This document shows positions 1 through 10,612 of a DNA stretch of 21,669 nucleotides, piece by piece. The DNA is from Paramacrobiotus richtersi (lineage: Eukaryota; Tardigrada; Eutardigrada; Parachela; Macrobiotidae). Made by a program: the position numbers and the translations under genes. Below the pieces are notes generated by a model that ran no database searches, had not been told where the DNA came from, and worked only from the letters and a program-made list of their open reading frames with translations. The stretch lies in contig JAQGAU010001068.1 in the NCBI GenBank assembly GCA_034698045.1, forward strand, positions 1 to 21,669. The letters run 5' to 3'. Numbering within the stretch: position 1 is the stretch's first letter; each line of letters opens with the position of its first letter.

Positions 1-1415
1 CCGGATTGTACGCAAGCCATGTGCTGATGATTGGGAAGTACTTCGTAAGTGGAAAGAAACTTTAGCGGAATTTCTTTACCGAATATTCTTCCTTGTGCGC
101 TTCAGAGCTCTTTCGATCCGTTTCGCTGTCCTTATATTAACAGTGGGAGTGGCAATGAGCTGAACAGCACAACCAGCAAAGAGTGTAAAAACTTTCGCGC
201 CGTTTTCTTCAGAAATGTGAAAGCCCATTTGGAAGCCAGGCACAATCTGCATAACGTCCAGCTGAATTTCGTTTGCCCTTGTCCGAAAGAAAACAATAAT
301 GGACTTGATTGTGACTGGGTGGAATTCGATCCTCAGGATATGCTGCTGATGGGTCATCTGAAAAAGAAACACGGCCAGTTTCGCGAGAAGATCACGGAGG
401 ATGGTGATTACGACAAGTATCTTCGCACGACATTCCCAGAATGGACTTTCGACACTCGGAATCTCTTTCCTAGCCAGATCTTTCCGGAGCAGCTCGTAAT
501 TCCGACGATTGTTAAGGTATGTAGGAGACGTCATCGAATTGAGGCAACCTTCGTGAACTATGGGATTCCTGAAAATTTACAGGACCGAAAAATCCACGGA
601 ATCTGCAACGTGGGTGCTTGTAAGGATATTAGTTTCGCGACGTGCAACGATATGTATAAGCACGTTTTGGAAGTTCATGGTATCAACATCGTTCAGACAA
701 TTCTGATTCATGCTTGTCCCTCCGAGGTAAGAAATACTGAAAATATAATATATTTTATGTGCGTTTGGGTCTGTAACTGGGGAAAAAGCAAGTTGTTGTG
801 ATACGAATACGAGTACTGTTATTTGTACAGTATAATACAGACCGTATTCTAACCGTATTTTCTTATTTCGTAAAGAGTTGTTCTGTTACGGAGCGCGCAA
901 TCACCAAACAGATGGGACTGCATGTGGAAGGTATGCATCAAGATTTGCTCGGCAAGTCCATTGACTTTTCGGAGAATGCCAAAAAGGTAATGGTCAAGCA
1001 TGTTTCGTTTATCATCTTGCATATACAGGAGTTTTTTCATCGGTCAATGCATAACAGAAATAAAAAAAGATAATCAAATAAAAGTTGGTTCTTTGTATCC
1101 CAATTACCGGAACACATTAAACTTTCAGAAGCGGGCAGAACTGGAGAAAACAGCTATATCCAGCGCAAAACGTTTCGGTGAGGACGTCACCAACCGCTTC
1201 CAGACCCCGGATGAAGTTGCCGGGATCAAACCTTACTTTACGTCGATGTACAAATGTCCAGTAGAAGTACGTGCGTGGTATTTGTCGGATGTCAAAACCT
1301 GTGGTATTAAACTGATCATTTCTCTTTGTAGAAATGTAATTATCTGGAATTCCACGAGGAATATATGATCTGGCATATTGGAGCAAAACACGAAGCGGTC
1401 TGGAATGTGCCATAA
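1..1415 (+). CDS. C2H2-like zinc-finger protein, copy A (5 prime truncated by window)
   Basis: Partial gene; its start lies left of the window. Exons by GT-AG junctions and comparison with the paralogue at 17575-19408: 1-44, 106-516, 583-726, 876-986, 1129-1266, 1332-1415 (TAA stop). All five introns (61, 66, 149, 142, 65 bp) are phase 0. The visible 309 residues contain five C2H2-like fingers with a constant His-x4-His end but wide cysteine spacing: C-x18-C-x13-H-x4-H, C-x11-C-x14-H-x4-H, then three C-x4-C types. The last two fingers are split by an intron between their two cysteines (CPSE/SC and CPVE/KC). The protein ends in the motif WNVP. I do not recognise a named family; DNA or RNA binding is inferred only from the finger pattern. 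No frameshift or in-frame stop breaks the exons, so it looks like a live gene. The exon chain is well supported because exons 3 to 6 have exactly the same lengths as in the paralogue. Confidence 0.85.
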
Positions 1416-1872
1416 TTTATGTCAGAGATTTTCTGGATTAGATTATCACGAGTTTCGATGAGAATGGGTAGTCTTATTTTTCTGTGTAAATGATGTCCGC
1501 GATTACGCCGATGGAGGTTTGTTGTAAGGAATTTTCACGTATTTTGCTCGTTCCGACAGAAACAACAGAAAAGATTTGTTTCGAACAATCGTTTGCTGTC
1601 CATAACCAAATGACTTCACATACGTTCTTAGTAACTCTTTACTAGCTTATTAATACAAGCATTTACACTAGAGGTACTTAAACAACGAGTGATTTGTGAG
1701 ATTGAGACAATTCCACGAAGCACTCCATAAATTACTATATTCCGTACAGAGCGCGAAAATCAACCAGAACAGCGACTAAGTACAAAACACTGGCTGGATC
1801 AACCGAAGAAAACATTTGAATAATCTGAATATTGACCAATTTGAGCATGAAAAATCCATATCCGCCGCTGTA
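1416..1872. other. Convergent intergenic region
   Basis: AT-rich spacer between the 3 prime ends of zinc-finger copy A (+) and RAD1 (-). I see no open frame of note, no canonical AATAAA placed well for either gene, and no RNA gene or repeat. Confidence 0.7.
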
Positions 1873-3639
1873 TCAAATCTCCTCGTCGAGGTCAATTTCC
1901 GGAGCGCACTGCAATACAAAGTGAATTACATAACGTTACATGCAGTTGAACTTCTGTGTAGATAAGTGAACTCTCCGCCATGTCAAGTAAATCGCGAACA
2001 AGCAACTTACGAATAGCTCAACAAAACAGTCGACATCGGTGTCGGTCCGCACCATAAACTGCAGGAGGATCGTGCCGTTATCATCGATACGAAAGGAAAC
2101 TTTATCGGCGATCTGCAGTGGTTTCACGGCATACTTTATCAGCTTTGGTCGGTATTTTAGCTGTTTATCCTCACTACAGGCGAACATCTCAACCAGATCA
2201 GAATCTACACGGACGGATAAAATAATACCAGTGAATCGCCAAAAAAAACATTTTTTTTCGAACCAAAACTTACGCTTATCGATAGTCACCTCGGAAACAA
2301 CGTTATCAGACTCCGTTTTCAGTGTCAAATGGGGTGCAGTAACCCGAACGGTAACCTCGAAAGAGCTTATTGAGAAGGCGAGGAGGGTGGCAAAAGCATC
2401 TTTCATACAGTCGCCCTAAAAAAGAACAAATTTAATTAAACAACACCGTTAACGCCGAAATGAACGTAACACGTATTTAACATCTACAGCAATGGCTTAT
2501 TTTGAAGTTTTCTGTTTTAGTTCGAATATTTAACGATAATCACTTTCTGACCACCTTTCATTTGAAGAAAAATGATAATGGTACATTCAGCATCAAAAAA
2601 AGCAATGCAAATACGTTTTCCATCGTCCTAAAACATCCAAAGCTTGATGTTAAACTTACAGTACAAAGGACTCGACAGATGAGATCGTCAGTGTGAAAGG
2701 GATATTCTTGATCCTTCGGAGCGTCCAGAGTATTTATCTTGCATTCCGTGAAATGTCCCGCACCCGCTTCGTGGAGAAGAATGGAGAAGGGACGTCCTGG
2801 GCCTTTGTACATCAGTTTCCCAGTTGTGTCGGCGGCATTCATACACATTTGCAGGACCTCCTGCAACACAGGAAAACACAGCATGTCGGTACCTACTTCG
2901 AATGAAACTAGTCGAACATAACATCTGCGTATTCCCGAGTCACGATACAGTCAACCAGGACAGGTTTCACTACAGGTAAATTTTCGGTTATTTATAATTA
3001 AATCCATCTTCATACGGATAAAACGTGAAAAGTTATCTTGAAAATGAGAGAATAAAACTATAATTTTCGTTCTTGGAAACAAATGCGTGTTCGGCATGAC
3101 AAGCCTTCCCACGAAAGAGCATCGTAATTTAAATTTACCACAAGAACTTTGATCTTTATCTTGAAATTGATTTCTTCTTCGGTCAGATGGTATTCGCTAA
3201 ACATGTCCTTGCGAAGGTAAGTGCTGGCCTGAAAATTTCCGACGTCTTCCACGGACACCTTTATTCCGCGTTCCGTAATGTGCAGCGAGGCAAACTGCAA
3301 ATCCAGAAAAAGAAACGGCTCAATCCACGAAAATCACAACAATGTTTTGACAACAAAACCATATGTTTCAGTGAAAACAGGGTGAAATCAGAAAACAAAC
3401 AGGAGCTTCCAGGAAATTCGAACAACCTGACTAACCAGTCAAAACTGAGCTTTTCGCGGGATGTTTACTTTGTTACTTACCTCTCGTATCTGAATACACT
3501 TTAGGATGGCCACGACCGACTTCATGTTCTCCAGCTTGGCCACAAACACGTAATCCACGAAATCGGCTGGATTTGGGGTAGGAGCAGGAGTTGCAGAGGA
3601 ACTAGAGGCGACACGATATATTGCTCTTGGCTCCGGCAT
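1873..3639 (-). CDS. RAD1: RAD1, 9-1-1 checkpoint clamp subunit
   Basis: RAD1 forms the RAD9-RAD1-HUS1 ring loaded at DNA damage to activate ATR signalling. Exons on the minus strand: 3639-3481, 3294-3139, 2860-2660, 2415-2274, 2204-2011, 1908-1873 (TGA), plus a probable short exon near 2969-2944. Family matches in order: FVAKLENMKSVVAILK at the N-terminus, GIKVSVEDVGNFQAS (RAD1 GIKVTVENAK region), a central LQMC...CKINT block (RAD1 LRMC...CKINT), DKRHSDLVEMF (RAD1 DSDLMEAF), a DNGTILLQFMV strand (RAD1 GFLSLQYMI), and a short acidic C-terminus CAPEIDLDEEI. The phase-1 join 2274/2204 restores the HSDLVEMF codon, which confirms that intron. The join from exon 2 into the central block is unresolved: the conserved VLxDC core is readable at 2944-2964 but the phase of that piece does not match the exon 2 donor. 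Identity is from remembered family sequence, not a search. Confidence 0.85.
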
Positions 3640-4751
3640 GTTTGAGGGATTCCTGCTTCTGCTTCGCCAAACTCAACTAAAATGCACAAAACATTGGCTT
3701 CTGTTCGTAACAGCAGCTCTAAAAGCAAGTTACGGTCGTTACCAGTGTTGACTATTATTTTGCAGTCCGTCCAGCACCACACTCACTCAGATAGTACCGA
3801 TACCGAGATCAGGATCCAGAATTCAGGAGATCACTAAAAAGATTTGGAAAAACTAATTCATGAACGAGCAGAGCAGAATTAAAACTGGCGAGAAAGTTTT
3901 CAGAAAAGTGGCAAATCAAAATGCTGAAAACCGAAAACTGATTAAAAGAAAAACAGCTGCCAGCGAAATTTTCCAGCTAGTCGCCGTGCAAGGGTGTCTA
4001 CAACGAGTATACAGGTAGCTGCCCAGTGAACACGGTGCCGGAAACGTAACGTTCCTATGCTACTTATCGCGTATTCGAAATGCCTTTGTTACCAGTCCAA
4101 CAAATCATGCATATTTCGAAACTGAAGCTCCACACTCCACAGGCCGATGAAATTGAATGATGAATCGTCTAACTTTTTGTTACACTTTACAGCCGTGATT
4201 CTTTCCCAGATTGCCGGCTGTTTCTCACTGGAGTTGTTTGACAGTTCTGAGTTTGGTCGTTTTAGTTAATTAGTACGTATGTTTTGGGAATTGGTTCTGT
4301 ACAGATGTTTCTGGTGCCTGGAGAATTTCATCAAGAAGCTGGCTTCTTTTGATTATTTGTTATCACGGAGTTTTCGAGGAGACTCAGGAGAGAATCCTGG
4401 CTTGTGTCATTAGAGAAATTACAGTGCTCCGTGGCGTGAACTCTACTCTGTAGAAGAAAGCTGAAAGTTGTCATGAAAGACGTGCAGGAATGCACCAGTT
4501 TATCGTCTCCGGGAAATTCTGTAACTGTTTATTTTTTGCATTGTTCTTTTTTTATGCACATTATTGCGGAGTAAAGATTATTACTGAGTGCAGAAATGAT
4601 TTGGTGGCAAGATTCTCCATGCCTTCTGCATAGAGAAAATGCATTGATCTTTTCCATTATTGCTGTTATATTTCGATTATTTTTTGATGGAATCGAGTAC
4701 TTTCCAGTATTTAACAGATATTGAGGATTTTGATTGTCGAAACCGTACATA
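3640..4751. promoter_or_regulatory. Divergent upstream region of RAD1 and the RS-tail gene
   Basis: About 1.1 kb between two start codons facing away from each other (RAD1 ATG at 3639, minus; RS-tail gene ATG at 4752, plus), so it must hold both 5 prime leaders and promoters. I see no convincing TATA box. A 34-nt block at 4035-4068 is shared with the upstream region of the second zinc-finger gene (listed separately). No supported coding exon or RNA gene is visible. Confidence 0.5.
4035..4068. promoter_or_regulatory. 34-nt element shared with 17264-17297
   Basis: Begins GTGCCGGAA and ends GCTACTTATC; the middle carries a GGAA...TTCC inverted pair. It matches the block at 17264-17297 at 25 of 34 positions without gaps. 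CCGGAA resembles an ETS-factor core and CTTATC is the reverse complement of a GATA-type site, but binding is inference. It lies between two divergent genes, as does its partner. Confidence 0.35.
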
Positions 4752-7700
4752 ATGGAGAACCTGACAGCGCAAACCAGTCTTGAGCATTTTTTCCCGTATC
4801 CATTGCTCCGCTGGATTGATGACAGCTCCACCGTATACCTTTCCAGCGAGCTGTACGAACCGTGGTTTAACTTGCATTTTAATGGGACTTTGTTGCGGAA
4901 GGATTTTCCTGCGCGGTGGGAGCTGGTGAAGCCCGTGCTGAATGGATTTCGGAAATTGATCAACGAAGTACTGCACAAGAAACTGCAGTCTTTGGATCAG
5001 GCCACTCCGGCCAAGAACGCACTGACCGTGTTCCATCGAAACCAGGACGTTCCTTCGGTTTTGAGGAAGTTCACCATTGATGATGAACTACGGCGACGAA
5101 TCGAGTAAGTGGTTTTTCTCAGCGCCGTAAACTTGCGATTAGTGTTGCGACTGTGATATGTGCTGAGGAATTTGTCGTAATTATATTACAGAAAAATCTG
5201 TGTTATTGTTTTTCTATTTGTTATGTTTTTTTATTGTTTTTCTATATTATTTTATTTATTTTATTTTATTTTGTATTAATGTGTTTTGCAGAAGTTTACA
5301 AGAATTGAGTTTTTCCTTGTTTTGGTAAACAACTACAATTTTTGTCATATGTTTACGTAGTTATGTTGTGGTCGAACTCTCCCGATATGCAGCCAAATCG
5401 GTCTGGTACATTTTTCGTATTGAAACCGTCACCGTCACCGACAGTTAGAATCTTTCTGACTTTTGTGAACGCTCGATTAACTTTGGCCACGCGGTCCATT
5501 AGTCCACATTTTAAGATGGCACTCGTTAGAGATTGTTATCAGTTCACATCTGCACAGTTTCACAACCGAACGGTGTTGATTTTTATTGCAGTGGTTGGGG
5601 CAGTCTTGGAGAAGATTTGTTGTATCAGCTCGCAGCAGCTCAATGCTACATCGTCGATCCCACTATTCCCCAGGTGCGTTTGGGCATTTTATGATATTAT
5701 AAGGTCATAAAATAGACCATGCCGAACCGGATGTCATAAAAATGCTGTTGATCGTGCTTTAGAGGAATTCTTAGTCCTTAGATTATTACCGAAGTGTGTT
5801 GAGTATCGTTTGTTCGTTAGCGTGTTTGGGGAAAACTAAACTAGATCATGCAAGATTGATTTGCTTGGCGATATTTTTATACGGTGCAGTTCCTCCGGTC
5901 TTCAGTTCGATTATTTTTATTGTAAGAAAGCGCTAAATCATTTCAAAACTTGAAAGCACGTCCTTTGCTAAGTGTGTCATCATTTAAAGTGGAGAATGCT
6001 CTTATATAATTATATAATTAAAATCGGTTTGACGAAATTTTGTCTGGATTTATGATTCTCGGGAAGGAGCGTGCGCGCCTCTGATCGCAGATGGCCAGTA
6101 GTTTATGGTGGAAATGGAAGGTTTTATGTCTTTTATGGTTTGCTAAAATGTTTGCAAGGGGTATATGTCATCTGTAAAGTGCAGCTGATGGCCTTCATGT
6201 GGAGACCGAAACGGCCTAGCAAAAAGGTGCGGCTACAGTAAAGCTGTCGAATGGGTGCTGAATTATAGTATGCTAATTAAGTTTTGGCGATATGCTGAGA
6301 ATTTGATTATTCTCAGCTGAGACACTCCTTTTTGCTTCGTGGGAATGAAGCATATACGAGTAATTATGCTCTCGGTTATTCTCGGGGTGTCTGGAATTTT
6401 GTGGTTGACCAGCTTTGACCGGTCATATGTATATGGACTATGGGAGCGGGATCTGAAAGGATTTTGTTGACCATAGAAACGGAATATCGTAGACGCGGCA
6501 GTTATAAGACTGCGCCGCTCAGATCATGCGCTTTTATTCGGTGACGGTCTCCTCATATAGCGGGATCATTTTCCCATGATCGGAAATAATAGTGGGAACT
6601 TTCGGCAGATCGAGACTGCCTTTAGCTAGTGTATTTTCCGTTCGCAGTTAGGCATATGCAGGCAAATCAAAATGCTGCGTGTTAATCTTCCATACTCACA
6701 GTCGGGTACTCTTGCGAATAAACTTAACAAGTTTGTAGATTTAACTTAACATAAACTTAACTTGACATGTATTCGGAGTTTGCAAAAAATAGACGCGGAT
6801 GGCATGTAGGGTATCACATATTTTTTTGCCCAGCATTGTTATGCAGCTAACCGGAAATGTTTGCTTTGAATGCTATCATGATAATTTGTCAGATTTTCAT
6901 GTGTCTATATCCTTCTGTATTCGTGCTGCTCTGATGTATCAAGAACGGTTCATTGGTTAAACTGCCTTTATGTCTTATACACATCCAATTGCAAATTATA
7001 AAGAAACAGTACGAAGCTAATAAGCGTTATTCAAAACAGATGAATTTTATATCCGAAGTAGATGGCTGGCAGAATTTGAAACGGTCGTTTAGAATTCGAA
7101 CGTTGCTGAAATATTTCCTTTCAGGAGGAATGCCTGGAAAGAGTTTTCCTGTGGAACAATTTGGTCACATTGGAGAAGATCAAGGAACTCTGGTTCAACC
7201 ACCGTATCAGAAACGCTGTATGTTGGTTGCAGTGCACATGCACCTCGGAATAGAAGTTGTCTACGGGCAGTTTTTCTAGATACATCAGTTCACTGGATTC
7301 GCGGCTATTGTTGAAACGTGCTTGATGCCGCCAGTTTTCAACCGCTCACCTGTGCATTCCACCTGCATACTGGTTGGGGATTATATCGTCGGATTGCGCA
7401 ATCCCTGCATTGACCGGGAAGGCCATTTGCTGGTCATCCTGAAAGAAAAGCTGGAAATGGGCAAGATCGCAGAGATTGTGAAGAACTTGAGACTTAATTT
7501 GTTGGTAAGTAAACTTTTTGGCGAATAAATATCGGCTTGCAAATAAATATCGAAAATTTACATTTTAAACCGATATTATGAACCGTAAAAGTTACTGGAA
7601 TCAGTAAATTCTCTGACGATTGATAAAGTTCAGTTCAGCCGAATAGCAAGCAGGGACGCTTTACTATTTATAAATTAGCGATGGATATCCAATGTTTAGC

Positions 7701-10612
7701 TATAATTACTAATAACATGCTAACCGATGTCTAATAAGGGATAGTAATCACATCTTGCATTACATGATGTTTTTGTACCTGTTTTTGTAAAGCAGTGGCT
7801 GACAGGCCACTTCGATTACAGGACACACTGCAGCAAGATCTTTGTCTGTTAAACAGAGGGCTTTATTCATGACTTAACAATGTACTCAACAAGATATGCC
7901 GAATCAAATGAAAAAAATATCATGTATCATAAATTTGTCTGTCTTATGGTTACTTTTTATTATTTTTTAGAAACATTTTGTGAATAAAAGCTTCGGTGGG
8001 ATTCCAGTGAAAATATTTAAAGTCGAGGTACTGTGTAATCCCGCGCATTGCGAGGCGGAAGTGTACTTCAATGCACCCGATGAGTGCCATACACTGCGGC
8101 TGTATTTCACGTGGTGGAAACTGCTGTCCATGGAATTGGTATCACTCCTTGGTTCTGGTATGGCTTTCGATCCGACATCGGTGGCTGGGATGCGGAACAT
8201 GTTCCATCTGATCCGTGAAAGTTTCCTTATAGTCCGTAAAACTGCTTGAACGTGTGTGTTAGGAGTTGACGTTGAAAGCATCGAACTTGCTTGCAGAGGG
8301 AATTTGCGGCGGATCCTGATCTTCGGCTTGGTACCCTTATAACGATGAACGTATGGCGGAATTACTCGTCGCTCCAGGAGGTGTTCTCCCAATGGGTATG
8401 CTAAATTATTCACACATGCACTTACTATATATCGGTGTTGTGTACGAAGTTCCCGTACGGCTGTTGATATCAGATTTGTTTGAATTTGCATGATTTTTTA
8501 GGATATTATTGTTATCTTGCATACGATGGCCAAACGGAAACGTTTTGAGAATCCCAGCATGGTGCTACAATGCTTCCTGTCACTAGCGTACACCGTCTGC
8601 CATACTGCAACGACACATGACCAGTACGCATCAGTGGCACTTTTGACATATACTTGTGCATACAATTGAGAAAATGTTTTTATCTATCGTTTAGGTACTT
8701 TTTCGATGTGATTGATCATCCCACCGTCCGCACGATTCTGTTTAATCGGGTTGTAACGGACGGCGGTATCGATATTATGCAACTGGATCCCATTCGCACT
8801 GTTGGTTCTATGGCTGTGGATCATAATAAAGAGTCGAAAAATAGTGCCGGGGAAACGACTGCTGTGCGTACTACTTGAAAATTTCGTTAATTTCAGGTTA
8901 AGCAGTATTCGAAGAAGGGGTTGGGATATTTTTGTGGTTCATACTGATTCCGCCGATATTGTACATAGCTTTTCCCGCTTCCGCAGACTATAAGAGTCCA
9001 GTTTAGACGATACGGCTGCGTTTTTCTCTAAGGACAGCAAAGAGCTGAAACCATTTTAGTTATTTTTATTTTAATTAACATTTTAACAGAAATTTTTATT
9101 TTAATAGATAAAGCACTGTTTTAATTCACATGGGATAATGGTAAGCATTGTGGTTTCAGGCTTTACTGCAGCAAATCTTCAGACTGAACATCCAAGAGGT
9201 TTTGAATCTTGGTGAGGAGACTCCCATTGAAAGATTACGGGAACGGCTGGCTGAAGCATTTTTGGAACGCCCCGAAGAGGTAGCGTTTCTCAAACATTCT
9301 TTTGGTAAATTTCGGGTAATCTTAAAGTTCTTCTTATTTAGGTGAAACCGATTACTGTTGTACCTGTCACAGCCGCGGCCAAATCACCTCCGCAACCGGT
9401 CATGCCGAGTGCCGCCGAGCCAGCAGCACCGGACTCACGAGATACCAAAATTGATATTAGTGGGGCTGTAAAGAGTCAGTCCAACGTTTCAGATGAAGCG
9501 GTCGAAGGAGATCTGGCCAGTTATGAAGATATGACGAACGAGCGCGACCCTGTACCTCCTGCAAAAGAGAAAAAGTATGCATGAATGATTACGCTGTATC
9601 AAATTAATGTGTAAACGGTTTTCTACATATTATGCCGCGTGTTGTTACGACTTTGGGTGATTGAAGTGTGCATTTTTCAACGCCCCTTGCTGAGGGATTA
9701 GCAAGATTAATTTGTGTCGTTAACTAGATGAATATACGATTATTTTTGCAAAGAATAACCGCTTTTATTGATAACTTTTCTTACAGACAAAAGATCAAAG
9801 AAACGGAGAAGGATGATGGGAAGAAACATCGGAAACCGGACAAGACATCCGAGCACAGCCGCAGCAAAGAGCGAAAACATCATAAAGAGACAGAGCAACA
9901 CGCAAGACGCAGTTCTTCATCTGTAGCCGAGTTACACTCAAATACTTCGCCCATCTCGGAGGATGAAGGGAATGGGACATTGCAAATGCAGAACATAATC
10001 GAAATGGTCCGAATGGAGCAAGAAAGACTGCTGCAGAATAAAGGTATCAGCTATCCTCCCAAAGAACCAACGGTGCGGTCGGATTCCCATCGGTACAGAT
10101 CATCGAAGCAGCGTGATGATTTCCATCGTCATGGGGTACCGGCGCCGGTGGAAGAAAGGTCCCGGAAGCGGGAAGACAACCGGAAACGGGAAAACAGTCG
10201 GGACAGGCATAAGCGGAAACGATCCGCTTCGCCCCGTGAAAACTCGAATGGCTGGCGATCGAACGAGAGTAGGGAGAGGGAGCGGAATGGAAAACGATCC
10301 GCTTCTCCGCGAGAAAATTCGTATCCGAGCGGTTGGAGGTCGAAAGAGAGCCGGGAAAGGGAGCGGGATTGGTTTCGAGATCGGGGCAGTCGTGAGCGGA
10401 AACGATCCGCTTCACCCCGAGAAAATTTGAATCCGACCGGCTGGAGGTCGAAAGAGAGCCGGGAAAGGGAGCGGGATGGATTTCGCGATCGGCGTAGTCG
10501 GGAGTCGGAAAAGACGTATGACAGTACCAGAAAGCATGAGTGTGATGAGAAGTACAGATCCGAATCCTACCGATCGAGGAAACTGGAAAACGACAACAGG
10601 CATCGGCGGTAG
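4752..10612 (+). CDS. Unrecognised protein with RS-rich C-terminal tail
   Basis: Exons: 4752-5104, 5592-5673, 7125-7217, 7280-7504, 7971-8138 (end uncertain, could be 8027), 8297-8395, 8502-8623, 8695-8863, 9160-9279, 9342-9574, 9787-10612 (TAG). Apart from the uncertain exon 5 end, the phases join across all exons, for example CA/G restoring a Gln codon at 8623/8695 and AA/A restoring Lys at 9574/9787; with 7971-8138 the protein is about 829 aa. The first ~480 residues look mainly helical with no domain I can name (motifs GWGSLGEDLLYQLAAAQ and YFFDVIDHPTVRTILF). Then comes a Pro/Ala linker (~485-510), an acidic stretch, and from ~555 a Lys/Arg/Ser/Glu-rich tail with three KRSASPREN repeats. 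Such tails are typical of nuclear proteins of transcription or splicing, so a nuclear role is inferred. I compared it mentally with NELF, Mediator and PRP38 families and found no match. The first ATG in frame is used. Confidence 0.75.
5105..5591 (+). other. Intron 1 of the RS-tail gene
   Basis: Starts gtaagt, ends ttattgcag, 487 bp; donor and acceptor give a phase-2 join. It contains a T-rich tract (listed separately) and an open frame at 5342-5710 that overlaps exon 2 in another frame and is not supported as coding. Confidence 0.7.
5201..5275. repeat. T-rich low-complexity tract with a 15-nt direct repeat
   Basis: The 15-mer TTATTGTTTTTCTAT occurs at 5203-5217 and again at 5231-5245, followed by TTTTA-type repeats to about 5275. 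It lies inside intron 1 of the RS-tail gene, well upstream of the acceptor. Confidence 0.7.
6294..6322. repeat. Perfect 9-bp stem-loop plus overlapping 12-nt palindrome
   Basis: GCTGAGAAT (6294-6302) and ATTCTCAGC (6309-6317) are perfect reverse complements around the 6-nt loop TTGATT. The right arm overlaps the palindrome TCTCAGCTGAGA at 6311-6322, which has a CAGCTG E-box in its centre. The heptamer GCTGAGA or its complement therefore occurs three times in 29 nt. Confidence 0.6.
6495..6518. repeat. GC-rich stem-loop with bulge
   Basis: GCGGCAGT pairs with ACTGCGCCGC across a 6-nt loop, with a 2-nt bulge in the right arm. It sits in an otherwise AT-rich intron. Function unknown; it may be chance. 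Confidence 0.4.
6718..6761. repeat. 11-nt repeat, three copies
   Basis: ATAAACTTAAC occurs at 6718-6728 and 6751-6761, and the variant TTTAACTTAAC at 6740-6750 is directly adjacent to the last copy. It is a short intronic tandem repeat with no assigned function. Confidence 0.55.
7505..7970 (+). other. Intron 4 of the RS-tail gene
   Basis: 466 bp, gtaagt to attttttag, phase 0. AT-rich. It has a small direct repeat AATAAATATCG at 7524-7534 and 7542-7552. No open frame or RNA gene seen. Confidence 0.65.
8028..8296 (+). other. Ambiguous exon/intron segment of the RS-tail gene
   Basis: After exon 5 begins at 7971, the frame stays open to 8249, and the sequence is GC-rich like neighbouring exons rather than AT-rich like the introns. 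Two phase-0 donors are possible: GAG/gtactg at 8028 and TTG/gtatca at 8139. Either joins in frame to the acceptor before 8297. I prefer the longer exon, because the intervening 37 codons read as ordinary protein, but neither donor is strong. Confidence 0.45.
10213..10506 (+). repeat. Three imperfect coding repeats in the RS tail
   Basis: Units begin near 10213, 10291 and 10393, with a period of about 80 to 100 bp. Each encodes KRSASPREN, followed by GWRS(K/N)ESRERER and, in units 2 and 3, an FRDRxSRE block. Units 2 and 3 are nearly identical at the DNA level over the GGTCGAAAGAGAGCCGGGAA stretch, which points to recent tandem duplication. The SASP serines would be typical SR-kinase or proline-directed sites (family knowledge). 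Confidence 0.85.

Larger units (their letters stand above)
5674..7124 (+). other. Long intron 2 of the RS-tail gene (1451 bp)
   Basis: Much longer than any other intron in the window. It starts gtgcgt and ends atttcctttcag. It contains a stem-loop cluster at 6294-6322, a second stem-loop at 6495-6518 and an 11-nt repeat at 6718-6761. An open stretch around 7000-7100 (reading QYEANKRYSKQMNFISEV) lacks good splice sites, and I do not call it an exon. A hidden small exon or internal promoter cannot be excluded. Confidence 0.6.

Noticed and set aside
76-534. 152-codon minus-strand open frame opposite zinc-finger copy A, with a similar 139-codon one at 18155-18574 opposite copy A2
   Set aside because: Both lie exactly antisense to the conserved exon; the shared openness follows from conserved codon use on the plus strand. 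Intron placement and paralogue conservation support the plus strand.
2039-2419. 126-codon plus-strand frame over RAD1 exons 4-6
   Set aside because: Antisense to RAD1 and runs across its introns; RAD1 family matches are on the minus strand.
7185-7200. tRNA B-box-like GGTTCAA sequence
   Set aside because: No matching A box or cloverleaf around it, and it lies in an exon.
6953-7279. 108-codon plus-strand frame ending near exon 3 of the RS-tail gene
   Set aside because: Different frame from the supported exon 7125-7217, crosses its splice sites, and lacks a good acceptor or donor of its own.
10047-10415. Minus-strand frame with AKRIVSA repeats opposite the RS tail
   Set aside because: Shadow of the tandem coding repeats on the plus strand.
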